Assembly: GCA_944989445.1 (NCBI GenBank)
Contig: CALYLW010001213.1
Location: 149,506 to 213,505 of the forward strand
Direction: 5' to 3'
Origin: Ampullaceana balthica
Lineage: Eukaryota > Mollusca > Gastropoda > Lymnaeidae
DNA: 64,000 nucleotides
Below the pieces are notes generated by a model. That model saw only the letters and a program-made list of their open reading frames with translations. It did not search any database and was not told where the DNA came from. Shown here piece by piece: positions 11,042-23,949 of this stretch (position 1 is the stretch's first letter; every line of letters starts with the position of its first letter). The translations under genes and the position numbers were made by a program.

Positions 11042-11313
11042 ACATCATTGTTTAAGGGAAAACTTCACTTCATCAAAGGTTTAGGCCCCTACAATAATAT
11101 GTACTGCTTTCTTAACCATTTTGTTGAATTTATTGTTAGATTTAAAACATTTTTTTAAATCTTATCAAATTAATTTGAGTTATAGAAACTATTATTGAGA
11201 ACAATTTCTTCAATTTTTTAAAAATTGTTACTGTAAAATGTTAAAATGATTTTCATTTGATGGTTGAGTTGACTGAATGATTGGTTAAAATAAAATCCAT
11301 AATTTGATAAGCA

Positions 11314-11319
11314 AATAAA
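11314..11319 (+). terminator. Poly(A) signal for MSH5
   Basis: AATAAA lies about 270 bp after the MSH5 stop codon in AT-rich sequence. It is the first canonical hexamer on this strand that I noticed after the stop. Confidence 0.5.
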
Positions 11320-11640
11320 CTAAACTCTGTAATGTTTGTATGGTAGTTCTAGTAATAAGAGCAGAGGACGTGGGGAGAGGTGACAGTGGTCATCATTGTT
11401 GCCATCATGTGGACATGGTTGTAGAGATGACCATGGTAGTGGTATGATTATTTTGTTGGGTTTAAAGTTAAAGGAAGGAGTTAGTTTGTTGTTTTATCAC
11501 CTCTCCTCAGTGGTAGAGGGTAGGCATTCCCATGGGCGTCACTGGGGTTGGTGTCTCTTAATGCCCTCCCCACCATCTCTTCCTCGTAGGGGACATCTCT
11601 GTGAGCTGTGTAATACTTAACATGGTTCTAATTAATGACT
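11320..11640. other. Intergenic sequence after MSH5
   Basis: No gene recognised. Short open frames here lack any recognisable family. Confidence 0.4.
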
Positions 11641-12440
11641 TACATGTGGAAAAAAATCAGAAGCCCCGAGCCTAGTGCTCTTCATGGGTCTTCCTGGAAG
11701 ACTCTCCCAGCTATCTGGCCCCCTCCCCAAAGGGGACGTAACAGCTGGGGACCCTCCCCCCCGGAGCGGTCGCTTCTGAAGCGGCCACCTGGGCATCCAA
11801 GACTGAAAGTCGAAAATGCTTCCCACTAAAGTTGACCTCACAAGGAGGGGTGGAATTCCCTACATCGACCCGCTACCACTTTGGCGCCACCCCGGCAAAG
11901 CATACGAGTCTCAATGGTTAGGACCGCCGCTGAGCGGGGGGTCATCAATGACCTACCTAGGGTGTAACCCCCACTGGAAGGTTTCCCCAGAGCTGGCGTC
12001 CGCTGCGTTCTCCGCAGTTCCTTTTGCTAATCCGTACTGGCGCTCCTGGCCCTAAACCGGCACCGCTCAATAGTGTTGCTAGTAAAAAGAGGGGGGCGAA
12101 ACGGTCGCTTCGGAGTAACCCGACCCTCAACGGGTACTTTGGTTTTCATCAACGACATTGCATCTAAATGCTTTTTCTAAGATCCGTACAGCGACTGTAA
12201 TCATATGTGGCTAGCAACTAACACCTAACATATCAGATTTCGGCATTGCTTGCCAGGAGTTGTCGGTTGCGGGTCGCGGTCAGATCCGTGACCTTACTAC
12301 TCGTCCGTCGAGCCCCGTAGAGGCCACCCCTTCTCGACGGAAGATGGGTTCTACTTCTACATACTCATCAATCGAACACCTCCTGCATTGTGAGAAAAGC
12401 TAACTCTAAAGCCATGAAGATAGGGATGATTTGTTTTCAC
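11640..12440 (+). other. GC-rich block of unknown nature
   Basis: About 800 bp much richer in GC than its surroundings, with G/C runs (GGACCCTCCCCCCGGAGCGG) and short open frames but no long one. It resembles the 5' region of a non-LTR retrotransposon rather than a gene. No poly-A, TIR or RT domain was seen. Confidence 0.35.
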
Positions 12441-13335
12441 GTAGGGGTGGGAAAGAATTAATCCCCCCTCCCCCTAGATACTTTGTTGCTTAAAACAAAC
12501 ACTGACAGAAAAGAAGAGAATCACAGGTAACAGTGATGATGGCCTGAAGTACAGGAGGCTCCTGGGAGTGGCGTGTGTGCAAGTGGTGGCTCACTTCAGA
12601 TCTCAGGCCCATTTGGTGTGTCCTATGGGGCCGTCCATAAATGACGTCACGCACCTAGGGGGGAGGGGGGTCACACTTTTGTGACGAGGGGAGGGAGGGG
12701 GGTTGAAGAAATGTGTCGTCACATCAAAAGGGTAACTTTAAATAAAACTTCCACTGAAATATTTGGTCGCTTACAATTTACTTAATGACTTTTTTTCCTT
12801 TTTTTTACATCAGTGCTTCTCAATGTGCCGGTCGGTAGGCCATCAGACGCTGGCTGGCGTAAGCTATCAAGACACGAAAATTAAATCTAATTAAAATCCT
12901 TAAGTTTGAGAACTCATGAGAATGTATGAAATTGTTACACTGCATCGTTTGATGTTGACATCAAAGCATTTGTGATGTAACCGCAGCTTCGTTTGGTTCT
13001 CTCATGGCAGGAGTCAATTTTTTTTTGGACAAAATATACAAGTTAATGTGTGCGTTACAAATCCCCAGACTCTAGGTCCTGCTCACATGACTCGGGGATT
13101 TGGGGGAGCGTCGTTAGCGAAAATGCTACTGGTGAGTTTTACAAGCATGATAAGTGTCTAAAAATGATCTGAATAGGATTATGTGTAGATATTTTCAGTC
13201 AAAACGACACGGAATATCCTTTTTCTTGAAAGGGGAAGGGGGAATCTATTTGAAAAATTAAAAACGTTTTAAGGTTGATATAAATGTTCGATTGGTTTTT
13301 GGTCCAACGCCCCTGGCCATTCTAGTCTTCTAGAT

Positions 13336-13520
13336 CATTGCTTCTCAAAGTGGTGGTCGGCGGACCGGTGCCGGTCCGTGGGCCATCCGCTGCCGGTCCG
13401 CAGATGTTCTCAAAAAAAGGACCGAAAAATTGTCAGTGCAGGGAAAATAGTGCACCGGTCCTTGGTGCAATGGAAAACATTCCTGCTGGTCCGCCATACT
13501 AAAAAATTTGAGATGCACTG
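13336..13520. mobile_element. hAT-type MITE (GGACCGGT family), nested
   Basis: Ends CATTGCTTCTCAAAGTGGTG and TTGAGATGCACTG; 8-bp duplication TTCTAGAT at 13328-13335 and 13521-13528. Confidence 0.88.
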
Positions 13521-13839
13521 TTCTAGATATAATGGTAAATGAGCCCATTTAAAATTAGTCAACTATTCATTAACTTCATTGAATGCATCAAATTCTTGAC
13601 ATCGCAATTCGAGAGGAGTACAAAACAACTTTTCTTCTTAGCTCAGTTTTTAAGGCATTAATTTTAAATATCACAGAAAGGATACTTTATACAGACAAGT
13701 CATGTGGATTAAGATTATTGTCACTCGTGTCAATATAAATGAAAGTAGGGTAGATTTAGGTGTCTTCGTATAGTACGTAGGTAAGAAATCTACATAGTTT
13801 TCAAATTTTAAAATATTAAAAAAACGTTTAAAAAACAAG

Positions 13840-15685
13840 TTTTTTACTATAAATCCTTTATGTATGAGACGTAACTAAAAGAATGTTCATTATAATACGA
13901 AGCGCAAGACCATCCAAAAATACAAAATTGCAGTTGTGTCGTAAAACTTGTTTAATATAATGCGCACCGATCAGGAATATGTTTATAAAAAGTGTTGTCA
14001 GTAAAATACGCACCTTATTGCGCGACAGAAAGGTTGTTCAATATAATGCGCACCCTTACGCTCTATCTAAAAAAAATAACATGATACATAGGAATAAATA
14101 AAATAATCTAAAAAATCAATAATTCAATTACGGTACATGTGATCGATCTGAAATTTTAATACAATGTTTTTATCATTGGTACGAAACTGCCTGCAAAAAT
14201 TCAGCTCGCTAGCTTACGAGGAAGTGGGTTCAAAATCGATCCAAAGTTTTGGCGACAAGCAATCAAGCAAGCAGACGCCACGAGTTAATATAAAGGATTT
14301 AAAAATGCATTTTCTGGAAGGAACCGGTTCAATAATGGGCATATGTTCCAATCGTACACGTACACATGACGTATTTTAATATATCTAGCGGATTGTAGTG
14401 GATGGTATATGTCCCAAATGAGTCTGCATTACCCCAAAGAATTCCCTCTTTGACCCCAGATGAGGTTATTTACCTCTGTTCGCCGACCTCTTTCTTATGG
14501 GATGCCCGTCAGTCAATTGAGGGATTTTTAAAAAATATATTTGAAAAATAATATTTTTAAATTAAAAAAATTTCTAAACAAAGACGTTAACCGTGATGAT
14601 TAATAGTCAATGTTTAATTTGTATGCATTAAAATGAAATATAATCTAAGGATGTTAACACAGTTTGTTTTCTGAAGGCCGGTTAAACGTTTTTTAATAAA
14701 ACAAACCCGTAAAAACAAAGTTTTTGACTATAAATCCCTTATATATGAGACATAACTAACAGTATTGATTATTTTCAAACATTTACAGACTGAATCTGTC
14801 TTAACTCAAGTTTGCTTCATAACCCTGAGATGGGAAAAGTCTGGTCACCGATTCGCTTGACCGAGCTCAGCGTGACACGTAAAATGTAAACAAAAGCACC
14901 CCGTCGCTTCGTTGGGTCGCCTCAATGCGTCAGCTCAAACTTTCACGTGGCAAAAAAACAATAACAAACCGTGAATTTGAATTACATACCTCATATAAGG
15001 ATAAACTAAAAATGCATTAATTTAATTACGGTACGTTCGATCGATCTGAAATTTTGATACGATGCATTGTTAGGTCAGACGGGTCAGTGTGCCAAATTTC
15101 AGCTCGATCGAATCACGGGAAGTGGGTCATTTTCGACTTTTCTTTTTCCGCCCGCCCAGCCCATGAGATGATGAGACGGCCGCGAAGTTAATATAAGGGA
15201 TTTATAAACAAACCCGCAAAAACAAAGTTTTTGACTATAAATCCCTTATATATGAGACATAACTAACAGTATTGATTATTTTCAAACATTTACAGACTGA
15301 CACCGAGTGATGTCCCTTGTCTTTAATAAATGGAGGTGGGATATGAGGGGGTGTCGGCACGACGGTCGGCGTCAACACGACGGTCGGCGTCAACTCAAAC
15401 TCACGTGGAAGTGGAAGAAAAAAACAATAACAAACAGTGAATTTGAATTACATACCTCATATAAGGATAAACTAAAAATGCATTAATTTAATTACGGTAC
15501 GATCGATCGATCTGAAATTTTGATACGATGCATTGTTAGGTGAGTCGGGTCCGTGTGCCAAATTTCAGCTCGATCGGATCACTGGAAGTGGGTCATTTTT
15601 CGACTTTTCTTTTTCCGCCCGCCCAGCCCATGAGATGATGAGATGACGACAGAGACGGCCGCGAAGTTAATATAAGGGATTTAAA
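13840..15685. repeat. Repeated ACTATAAATCCCTTATATATGA blocks
   Basis: Left arms (TTTGACTATAAATCCCTTA, GAGACATAACTAA) occur at about 13845, 14727 and 15230; right arms (GTTAATATAAGGGATTTA) at about 14285, 15185 and 15665. They look like three tandem or nested MITE copies of one family. A related hairpin is at 18795-18920. Confidence 0.65.
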
Positions 15686-16258
15686 AATGCTTCATGCGGG
15701 TTACGATATTACAATGTAGATCTTCACTAAATAAATAATAAATACTTAAATGACAATAAAAGTGATTTGAAACATACTTATTTTCAAATAGAAAATAAAG
15801 TGGATTTATTTTTAATATATATATATATATTTATTTTTTTTTATTTTTTTTTGTGTCAAAGATTTGTGACGTATTTTTAGAGGGGGGTCTAAGTTTTTGT
15901 GACGAGGGGAGGAGGGGGTAAAAAATCGCGTGACGTCATTTATGGACGGCCCCTATAGTTTTATAGAAAGTAGATTTACATCTAACTCCCGTCGAGGCAG
16001 ACAATGCACTGGTTTCAAGTGACGACCATGTTCTATTAATTCAACCGTAAAATCATCCACTTGTTTCACGACACGCAACCATACTTATACCTTGGTACAA
16101 GTTTGTTCTGTAGTCATATTACATGGTCAGATGAGTCAATCTAGTCAACTAATTCAATCAACAGATCTTGATTGTCGTTCCCCTCTGAATAAGAATCCAC
16201 CAATTACATCTGTTCCCTCCAGGATTACAGGCTGATGGGAACTATTGGGGTCTCTGCT

Positions 16259-16640
16259 TAAACACCCTCTCTATTTCACTAAACTAAAACACCCTCTCTA
16301 TTTCACTCTACTAAAACACCCTCTCTATTTCACTCTACTAAAACACCCTCTCTATTTCACTCTGCTAAAACACCCTCTCTATTTCACTCTGCTAAAACAC
16401 CCTCTCTATTTCACTCTGCTAAAACACCCTCTCTATTTCACTCTGCTAAAACACCCTCTCTATTTCACTCTGCTAAAACACCCTCTCTATTTCGTTCTGC
16501 TAAAACACCCTCTCTATTTCACTCTACTAAAACACCCTCTCTATTTCACTCTGCTAAAACACCCTCTCTATTTCACTCTACTAAAACACCCTCTCTATTT
16601 CACTCTACTAAAACACCCTCTCTATTTCAATCTGCGGGTT
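16259..16640. repeat. 27-bp minisatellite
   Basis: About 14 copies of ACACCCTCTCTATTTCACTC-TGCTAAA. The unit is a multiple of three and free of stops, so it makes a 161-codon open frame encoding LKHPLYFTL repeats. I treat this as non-coding. Confidence 0.93.
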
Positions 16641-16940
16641 TGTCGTAAAGCTAACTGCTGTCTTGTGAAGTTGTCCCTAATGGCAGAATGCTTGTACCAC
16701 TTAGAGGAACATCGCCTGTTACTTCGGTGATCGGTGGTCTTTTGCCCATCTTTCAGAGTTTATAGTTAATTTTGGTCATATCACAACTTTGGGATCATCT
16801 CCTAGCCCGCTAATACAGCTGGGGGGGGCGGGGGGAATTGGCCCCGCTCAACGGCTTTGCTTACACACATGACCACATCATCTCGAGTGACGTGCATGCG
16901 TCTTGAAGAAAGTCAGAAAAGAATCACATTTGGATTGCAA
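16641..16940. other. Spacer
   Basis: Nothing recognised between two minisatellites. Confidence 0.3.
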
Positions 16941-16944
16941 TTTT

Positions 16945-17938
16945 TCTTTAAGAAAAGAAGGACTACCAGATTTTAGATGTGTCTTTAAGAAAAGAATGTC
17001 AAGTCTACCAGTACATGTATTTTAGATGTATCTCTAAGAAAAGAATGTCAAGTCTACCAGTACATGTATTTTAGATGTATCTCTAAGAAAAGAATGTCAA
17101 GTCTACCAGTACATGTATCTCTAAGAAAAGAATGTCAAGTCTACCAGTACATGTATCTCTAAGAAAAGAATGTCAAGTCTACCAGTACATGTATTTTAGA
17201 TGTATCTCTAAGAAAAGAATGTCAAGTCTACCAGTACATGTATTTTAGATGTATCTCTAAGAAAAGAATGTCAAGTCTACCAGTACATGTATCTCTAAGA
17301 AAAGAATGTCAAGTCTACCAGTACATCTATCTCTAAGAAAAGAATGTCAAGTCTACCAGTACATGTATCTCTAAGAAAAGAATGTCAAGTCTACCAGTAC
17401 ATGTATCTCTAAGAAAAGAATGTCAAGTCTACCAGTACATGTATCTCTAAGAAAAGAATGTCAAGTCTACCAGTACATGTATCTCTAAGAAAAGAATGTC
17501 AAGTCTACCAGTACATGTATCTCTTAGAAAAGAATGTCAAGTCTACCAGTACATGTATCTCTAAGAAAAGAATGTCAAGTCTACCAGTACATGTATCTCT
17601 AAGAAAAGAATGTCAAGTCTACCAGTACATGTATCTCTAAGAAAAGAATGTCAAGTCTACCAGTACATGTATCTCTAAGAAAAGAATGTCAAGTCTACCA
17701 GTACACGTATCTCTAAGAAAAGAATGTCAAGTCTACCAGTACATGTATCTCTAAGAAAAGAATGTCAAGTCTACCAGTACATCTATCTCTAAGAAAAGAA
17801 TGTCAAGTCTACCAGTACATGTATCTCTAAGAAAAGAATGTCAAGTCTACCAGTACATCTATCTCTAAGAAAAGAATGTCAAGTCTACCAGTACATGTAT
17901 CTCTAAGAAAAGAATGTCAAGTCTACCAGTACATGTAG
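16945..17938. repeat. 38-bp minisatellite
   Basis: About 25 copies of TCTCTAAGAAAAGAATGTCA-AGTCTACCAGTACATGTA, with some 47-bp variants carrying TTTTAGATG. Confidence 0.95.
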
Positions 17939-18678
17939 ATACCAAGTAAATAAGATAACGTCTTGGGAAACTTTTACTATTTATACTTTTGGAAGATACA
18001 AGTACAAGTCTTAGCATTAGGCGCAAGGATTCACTAGTGATTGATGCTTTTGGAATTTCTCGTGCCGACTATTCCTTAAAATAGAACATGCTATAAATTG
18101 GCTATAATTAGGGCTCTGCTCGGTTTCATGGATAGCAGTTCATTTATTTACTTAGGACTTGTTCATTGACATCACCATTTAGTTCAAGTAGTTGCCCGAC
18201 ACCATTGGCTGGCTAACAGGTGTGTTTTAAAATCCTCTTTGTCGGTGTCAAAATAAAATCCTTGACTTTTTATCCACAGCTTAAAATTAAAGTGCCTAAA
18301 AAGTAAGATTTGTGTCATGTGTCATGGAGACTTAAAAGACGAATCTGTGATTTCAAAATCATATTCTGAGTTACTAGAATGAGCAAGATTTAAAAACTTA
18401 TAACGTGTATATTTAGGAAAATCACAGAATGGAATCATATTCCAGAAGTTTAATCAGTATATTGTTGCATCATTTATTATTTTTTGCACTGTAGGCCTAC
18501 ACCAAATAGTAAGTCAATATAACAATGAGTCACAATAGGTTATTTCCAAATAATACAATTACGAAATCATGTCTTCCTTTCTCTCTAAGTCACCATCTCT
18601 ATTTCCATGTCAGCAACTTTCTCAGGGTTTTTTTCTAGTCCTATAACTGTAAAGACTCTTAATTTTGGGGTACACTTA
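17939..18678. other. Intergenic AT-rich sequence
   Basis: No coding exon or repeat family recognised. Confidence 0.35.
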
Positions 18679-19318
18679 TTCAAAGGCATCACTAGGGGGT
18701 GCGGACCGCATGATACCATCACAAGGGTTGACAGGGATAACCCTTTTCCCGTGATCAAATCAGCTGAAATTTAGCAGGCAGGCTGTAGACGTTTTTTTTA
18801 ACTATAAATCCTTTATACATTTGAGACATAACTAAAATTTTGAATTGTCGTGCATTGCCTATTATATATAATGAACATTCTTTTAGCTAAGTCTCTTATA
18901 TAAAGGATTTATAGTCAAAATATTGGTTTTTTACGGAGCTTTTTTTTTAAATTCCAAATTTGTTTTATGTAGTTTTTTGGTACTGTTAACTGATATATTT
19001 TTAGTAATAAGTTTTCGCGTTTAATGTATTTCATTGTATTTCGTTGTTTTTTTCTGGGTGAAAAAATAAATTGTCGTCTCTTTTTTATATAAAATCATAC
19101 ACAGTAAAAGTTTTGATTTTGGTGTCCCCCCCCCCGATGGTGTCATCCGGGGCGGCCCGCCCCCGCCCCCCAGTAACGCCACTGATGACACCAAAGTCTA
19201 AAATTATGTATGTTCCCGTTAATTGGCACGGGCAAACTCGGAGGAGGTCTATACTATGGGGTAGGTTGTGAGGGAGTGACACCATGAACTACTGCACCGA
19301 GTGACACCAACCCTAGTG
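18679..19318. mobile_element. Putative TIR element (GGCATCACTAGGG termini)
   Basis: Ends GGCATCACTAGGG and CCCTAGTGATACC are inverted with one mismatch. The interior has G/C runs and a nested hairpin. No clear target-site duplication was found, so the boundary is tentative. Confidence 0.5.
18795..18920. mobile_element. Hairpin MITE, nested
   Basis: Arms AACTATAAATCCTTTATACA and TATAAAGGATTTATAGTC form a long inverted repeat with ~45 bp between. Same family as the blocks at 13.8-15.7 kb. Confidence 0.7.
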
Positions 19319-19744
19319 ATACCTCTGGATTTATTAACTGATATAACTAATAACTCTCTTTAAAAAAAAACAATTATACTTTTTCTTTTTCTAACGGGGT
19401 GGGGGGGGGAGCCTACATTTCTTTGGTGATATAACTTTAACAGCTCTAATTTAGTTAATTTTGTTGTTGTTTTATAATTTTTAAAAAGATAGCAGTAGAA
19501 CATCTAAATGTTGTGGTAACATAACTGTCAACTGTAACAAATCCAAATATTGGAGGTACATTTATAGCATTTATGTGTTTGTTTTTCTTCTGATAAGACG
19601 TGTTATTTTAAAAGAACTCAGTGTTGGTTATGTCCCTATGTCATTATACAGCATAGGACTGCGACAAAAGGCTTTTGCCTTCATCTATACAAATAAACAA
19701 AACTATCTTAATTTACACAATTTGATCATCTCAACTATGGGAAA

Positions 19745-19995
19745 CAAAGAGAAGTCCCAACTACAACAAAGAGAAGTCCCAACTACAACAAAGAGAAGTC
19801 CCAACTACAACAAAGAGAAGTCACAACTACAACAAAGATAAGTCCCAACTACAACAAAGAGAAGTCCCAACTACAACAAAGAGAAGTCCCAACTACAACA
19901 AAAAGAAGTCCCAACTACAACAAAGAGAAGTCACAACTACAACAAAGATAAGTCCCAACTACAACAAAGAGAAGTCCCAACTACAACAAAGAGAA
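19745..19995. repeat. 22-bp satellite, block 1
   Basis: Copies of GAAGTCCCAACTACAACAAA-GA. The same satellite lies between and after the two following elements. Confidence 0.93.
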
Positions 19996-21850
19996 GGGGC
20001 CGTCCATAAATGACGTCACGCACCTAGGGGGGGAGGGGGTCACACTTTTGTGACGTTGCGTGACGAGGGAGAGGGAGGGGGGTTGAAGAAGTGTGACGTC
20101 ACATCAAAAGGGTAACTTTAAATAAAACTTCCACTGAAATATTTGGTCCCTTACAATTTATTTAATGACTTTTAATCGGTGCTTTTCATTGTGCCAGTCG
20201 GTAGGCCATCAGACGCTGGTTGGCGTAAGCTATCAAGACATGAAAATTAAATCTAATTATAATCCTTAAGTTTGAGAATCCACAAGATAACATGAAATTG
20301 TTACACTGCGTCGTTTGATGTTGACATCAAAGCATTTGTGATGTAACCGCAGCTCCGTTTGGTTCTCTCATGGATTTTTTTGCCCGTTACCCCAAAATAG
20401 ACAAGTTTATGTGTGCGTTACCCCCACCCCCCCAACCCCCAGACTCTAGGTTCTGCTCACATGACTCGGGGATTTGGGGGAGCATCGTTAGCCCGAAAAT
20501 GTTACTGGTGAGTTTTACAAGCATGACAAGTGTCTAAAAATGATCTGAATAGGATTGTGTAGATATTTTAAGTCAAAACGACATGGAATATCCTTTTTCT
20601 TTAAAAGGATAGGTTTTGGTGGATAGAATTAAAAACGTTTTAAGTTTGATATAATTGTTTTTTGTTCGATTGGTTTTTGGTCAAACGCCCCTGGCCATTC
20701 TATTCTTCTAGATCAGTGCTTCTCAAAGTGGTGGTCCGCGGACCGGTGCCGGTCCGTGGGCCATCCGCTGCCGGTCCGCAGATGTTCTAAAAAAAAGGAC
20801 AACAAAAATTGTCAGTGCAGGGAAAATAGTGCACCGGTCTTTGTGCAATTGCAAAAATTCCAGCCGGTCCGCCATACTAAAAAGTTTGAGAAGCACTGTT
20901 CTAGATATACATTGTAATGGTAAATGAGCCCATTTAAAATTAGACAAGTATTCATTAACTTTATTGAATGCATTAAATTCTTGACATCGAAATGCGAGAG
21001 GAGCACAAAACAACTTTTCTTCTTAGCTCAGTTTTTAAGGCATTAATTTTAAATATCATAGAAAGGATACGTGATACAGACAAGTCATGTGGATTAAGAT
21101 TATTGACGCTCGTGTCAATATAAATCAAAGTAGGGTAGATTTGGGTGTCTTCGTATAGTACGTAGGTAAGAAATCTACATAGTTGTCAAATTTTAAAAAA
21201 ATGCATTTTATGGAAGGAACCGGTTCAATAATGGGCACATGTTCCAAGCGTACACGTACACATGACGTATTTAATATATCTAGTGGATTGTAGTGGATGT
21301 TATATGTCCAAAATGAGTCTTCATTGCCCCCAAGAATTCCCTTTTTGACCCCAGATGAGGTTATTTACCTCTGTTCGCCGACCTCTTTCTTACGGGATGC
21401 CTGTCAGTCAATTGAGGGATTGTTTTTACAAATACATTTTAAAAATGTTATTTTTAAATATTTTTTTTTCTAAACAAAGACGTTAACCGTGATGATTAAT
21501 AGTCAATGTTTAATTTGTATGCATTAAAATAAAATATAATCTAAGGATGTTAACATAGTTCGTTTTCGGAAGGCCGGTAAAACGTTTTTAAAAAATGCTC
21601 CACGCGGGTTACGATATTACAATGTAAATCTTCACTAAATAAATAATAAATACTTAAATGACAATAAAAGTGATTTGAAATATACTTATTTTCAAATAGA
21701 AAATAAAGTGTTTTAGAGGGGGGGGGGTCAAAGATTTGTGACGTATTTTTAGAGGGGGGGTCTACGATTTTGTGACGACGCGTGACGAAGGGGGGGGGGA
21801 GGGGGTCAAAAATCGGCAAAAATCGCGTGACGTCATTTATGGACGGCCCC
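19996..21850. mobile_element. GGGGCC-TIR element, tandem copy 1
   Basis: 1855 bp with the same inverted ends as the 12.6-kb copy; GAA from the satellite flanks both sides as a 3-bp duplication. Contains a hAT MITE at 20714-20898. Confidence 0.85.
20714..20898. mobile_element. hAT-type MITE, nested
   Basis: CAGTGCTTCTCAAAGTGGTG to TTTGAGAAGCACTG, with TTCTAGAT duplicated at 20706-20713 and 20899-20906. Confidence 0.9.
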
Positions 21851-22073
21851 GAAGTCACAACTACAACAAAGAGAAGTAACAAATACAACAAAGAGAAGTC
21901 ACAACTACAACAAAGAGAAGTCACAACTACAACAAAGAGAAGTCACAACTACAACAAAGAGAAGTCACAACTACAACAAAGAGAAGTCACAACTACAACA
22001 AAGAGAAGTCACAACTACAACAAAGAGAAGTCACAACTACAACAAAGAGAAGTCACAACTACAACAAAGAGAA
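21851..22073. repeat. 22-bp satellite, block 2
   Basis: About ten copies of GAAGTCACAACTACAACAAA-GA separate the two large elements. Confidence 0.93.
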
Positions 22074-23949
22074 GGGGCCGTCCATAAATGACGTCACGCA
22101 CCTAGGGGGGGAGGGGGTCACACTTTTGTGACGTTGTGTGACGAGGGGGAGGGAGGGGGGTTGAAGAAGTGTGACGTCACATCAAAAGGGTAACTTTAAA
22201 TAAAACTTCCACTGAAATATTTGGTCCCTTACAATTTATTTAATGACTAATCGGTGCTTTTCATTGTGCCAGTCGGTAGGCCATCAGACGCTGGTTGGCG
22301 TAAGCTATCAAGACATGAAAATTAAATCTAATTATAATCCTAAGTTTGAGAATCCACAAGATAACATGAAATTGTTCCACTGCGTCGTTTGATGTTGACA
22401 TCAAAGCATTTGTGATGTAACCGCAGCTCCGTTTGGTTCTCTCATGGACTTTTTTGCCCGTTACCCCAAAATAGACAAGTTTATGTGTGCGTTACCCCCC
22501 CCCCAACCCCCAGACTCTAGGTTCTGCTCACATGACTCGGGGATTTGGGGGAGCATCGTTAGCGAAAATGTTACTGGTGAGTTTTACAAGCATGACAAGT
22601 GTCTAAAAATGATCTGAATAGGATTGTGTAGATATTTTAAGTCAAAACGACATGGAATATCCTTTTTCTTTAAAAGGATAGGGGGGGGGGATTCTAGTTG
22701 ATAGAATTAAAAACGTTTTAAGTTTGATATAATTGTTTTTTGTTCGATTGGTTTTTGGTCAAACGCCCCTGGCCATTCTATTCTTCTAGATCAGTGCTTC
22801 TCAAAGTGGTGGTCCGCGGACCGGTGCCGGTCCGTGGGCCATCCGCTGCCGGTCCGCAGATGTTCTAAAAAAAAGGACAACAAAAATTGTCAGTGCAGGG
22901 AAAATAGTGCACCGGTCTTTGTGCAATGGCAAAAATTCCAGCCGGTCCGCCATACTAAAAAGTTTGAGAAGCACTGTTCTAGATATACATTGTAATGGTA
23001 AATGAGCCCATTTAAAAGTAGACAAGTATTCATTAACTTTATTGAATGCATTAAATTCTTGACATCGAAATGCGAGAGGAGCACAAAACAACTTTTCTTC
23101 TTAGCTCAGTTTTTAAGGCATTAATTTTAAATATCATAGAAAGGATACGTGATACAGACAAGTCATGTGGATTAAGATTATTGACGCTCGTGTCAATATA
23201 AATCAAAGTAGGGTAGATTTGGGTGTCTTCGTATAGTACGTAGGTAAGAAATCTACATAGTTGTCAAATTTTAAAAAAATGCATTTTATGGAAGGAACCG
23301 GTTCAATAATGGGCACATGTTCCAAGCGTACACGTACACATGACGTATTTTAATATATCTAGTGGATTGTAGTGGATGTTATATGTCCCAAATGAGTCTT
23401 CATTGCCCCCAAGAATTCCCTTTTTGACCCCAGATGAGGTTATTTACCTCTGTTCGCCGACCTCTTTCTTACGTGATGCCTGTCAGTCAATTGAGGGATT
23501 GTTTTTACAAATACATTTTAAAAATGTTATTTTTAAATATTTTTTTTTCTAAACAAAGACGTTAACCGTGATGATTAATAGTCAATGTTTAATTTGTATG
23601 CATTAAAACAAAATATAATCTAAGGATGTTAACATAGTTCGTTTTCTGAAGACCGGTAAAACGTTTTTAAAAAATGCTCCACGCGGGTTACGATATTACA
23701 ATGTAAATCTTCACTAAATAAATAATAAATACTTAAATGACAATAAAAGTGATTTGAAATATACTTATTTTCAAATAGAAAATAAAGTGTTTTTTTTTAT
23801 TTATTTTTTTTAGAGGGGGGGGGGTCAAAGATTTGTGACGTATTTTTAGAGGGGGGGGTCTACGATTTTTGTGACGACGCGTGACGAAGGGGGGGGGGAG
23901 GGGGTCAAAAATCGGCAAAAATCGCGTGACATCATTTATGGACGGCCCC
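22074..23949. mobile_element. GGGGCC-TIR element, tandem copy 2
   Basis: 1876 bp, nearly identical to copy 1 and offset by about 2078 bp, with the same nested hAT at 22792-22976. It arose by segmental tandem duplication of element plus satellite. Confidence 0.87.
22792..22976. mobile_element. hAT-type MITE, nested
   Basis: Same ends and TTCTAGAT duplication as in copy 1. Confidence 0.9.

Larger units (their letters stand above)
12627..15953. mobile_element. Large GGGGCC-TIR element with nested repeats
   Basis: Inverted ends GGGGCCGTCCATAAATGACG and CGTCATTTATGGACGGCCCC, with a TAT duplication on both sides. Adjacent purine tracts (AGGGGGGAGGGGGG) and TGACGTCA octamers lie near both ends. 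The interior carries a hAT MITE (13336-13520) and repeated hairpin-MITE blocks. No intact transposase. Confidence 0.8.

Noticed and set aside
16245..16730. 161-codon frame of LKHPLYFTL repeats
   Set aside because: It lies wholly in a 27-bp minisatellite whose unit is a multiple of three and lacks stops; no start context, splice sites or homology.
20723..21013. 96-codon minus frame, repeated at 22801-23091
   Set aside because: It crosses the boundary of a nested hAT MITE; the copies match only because the whole 2-kb unit is duplicated.
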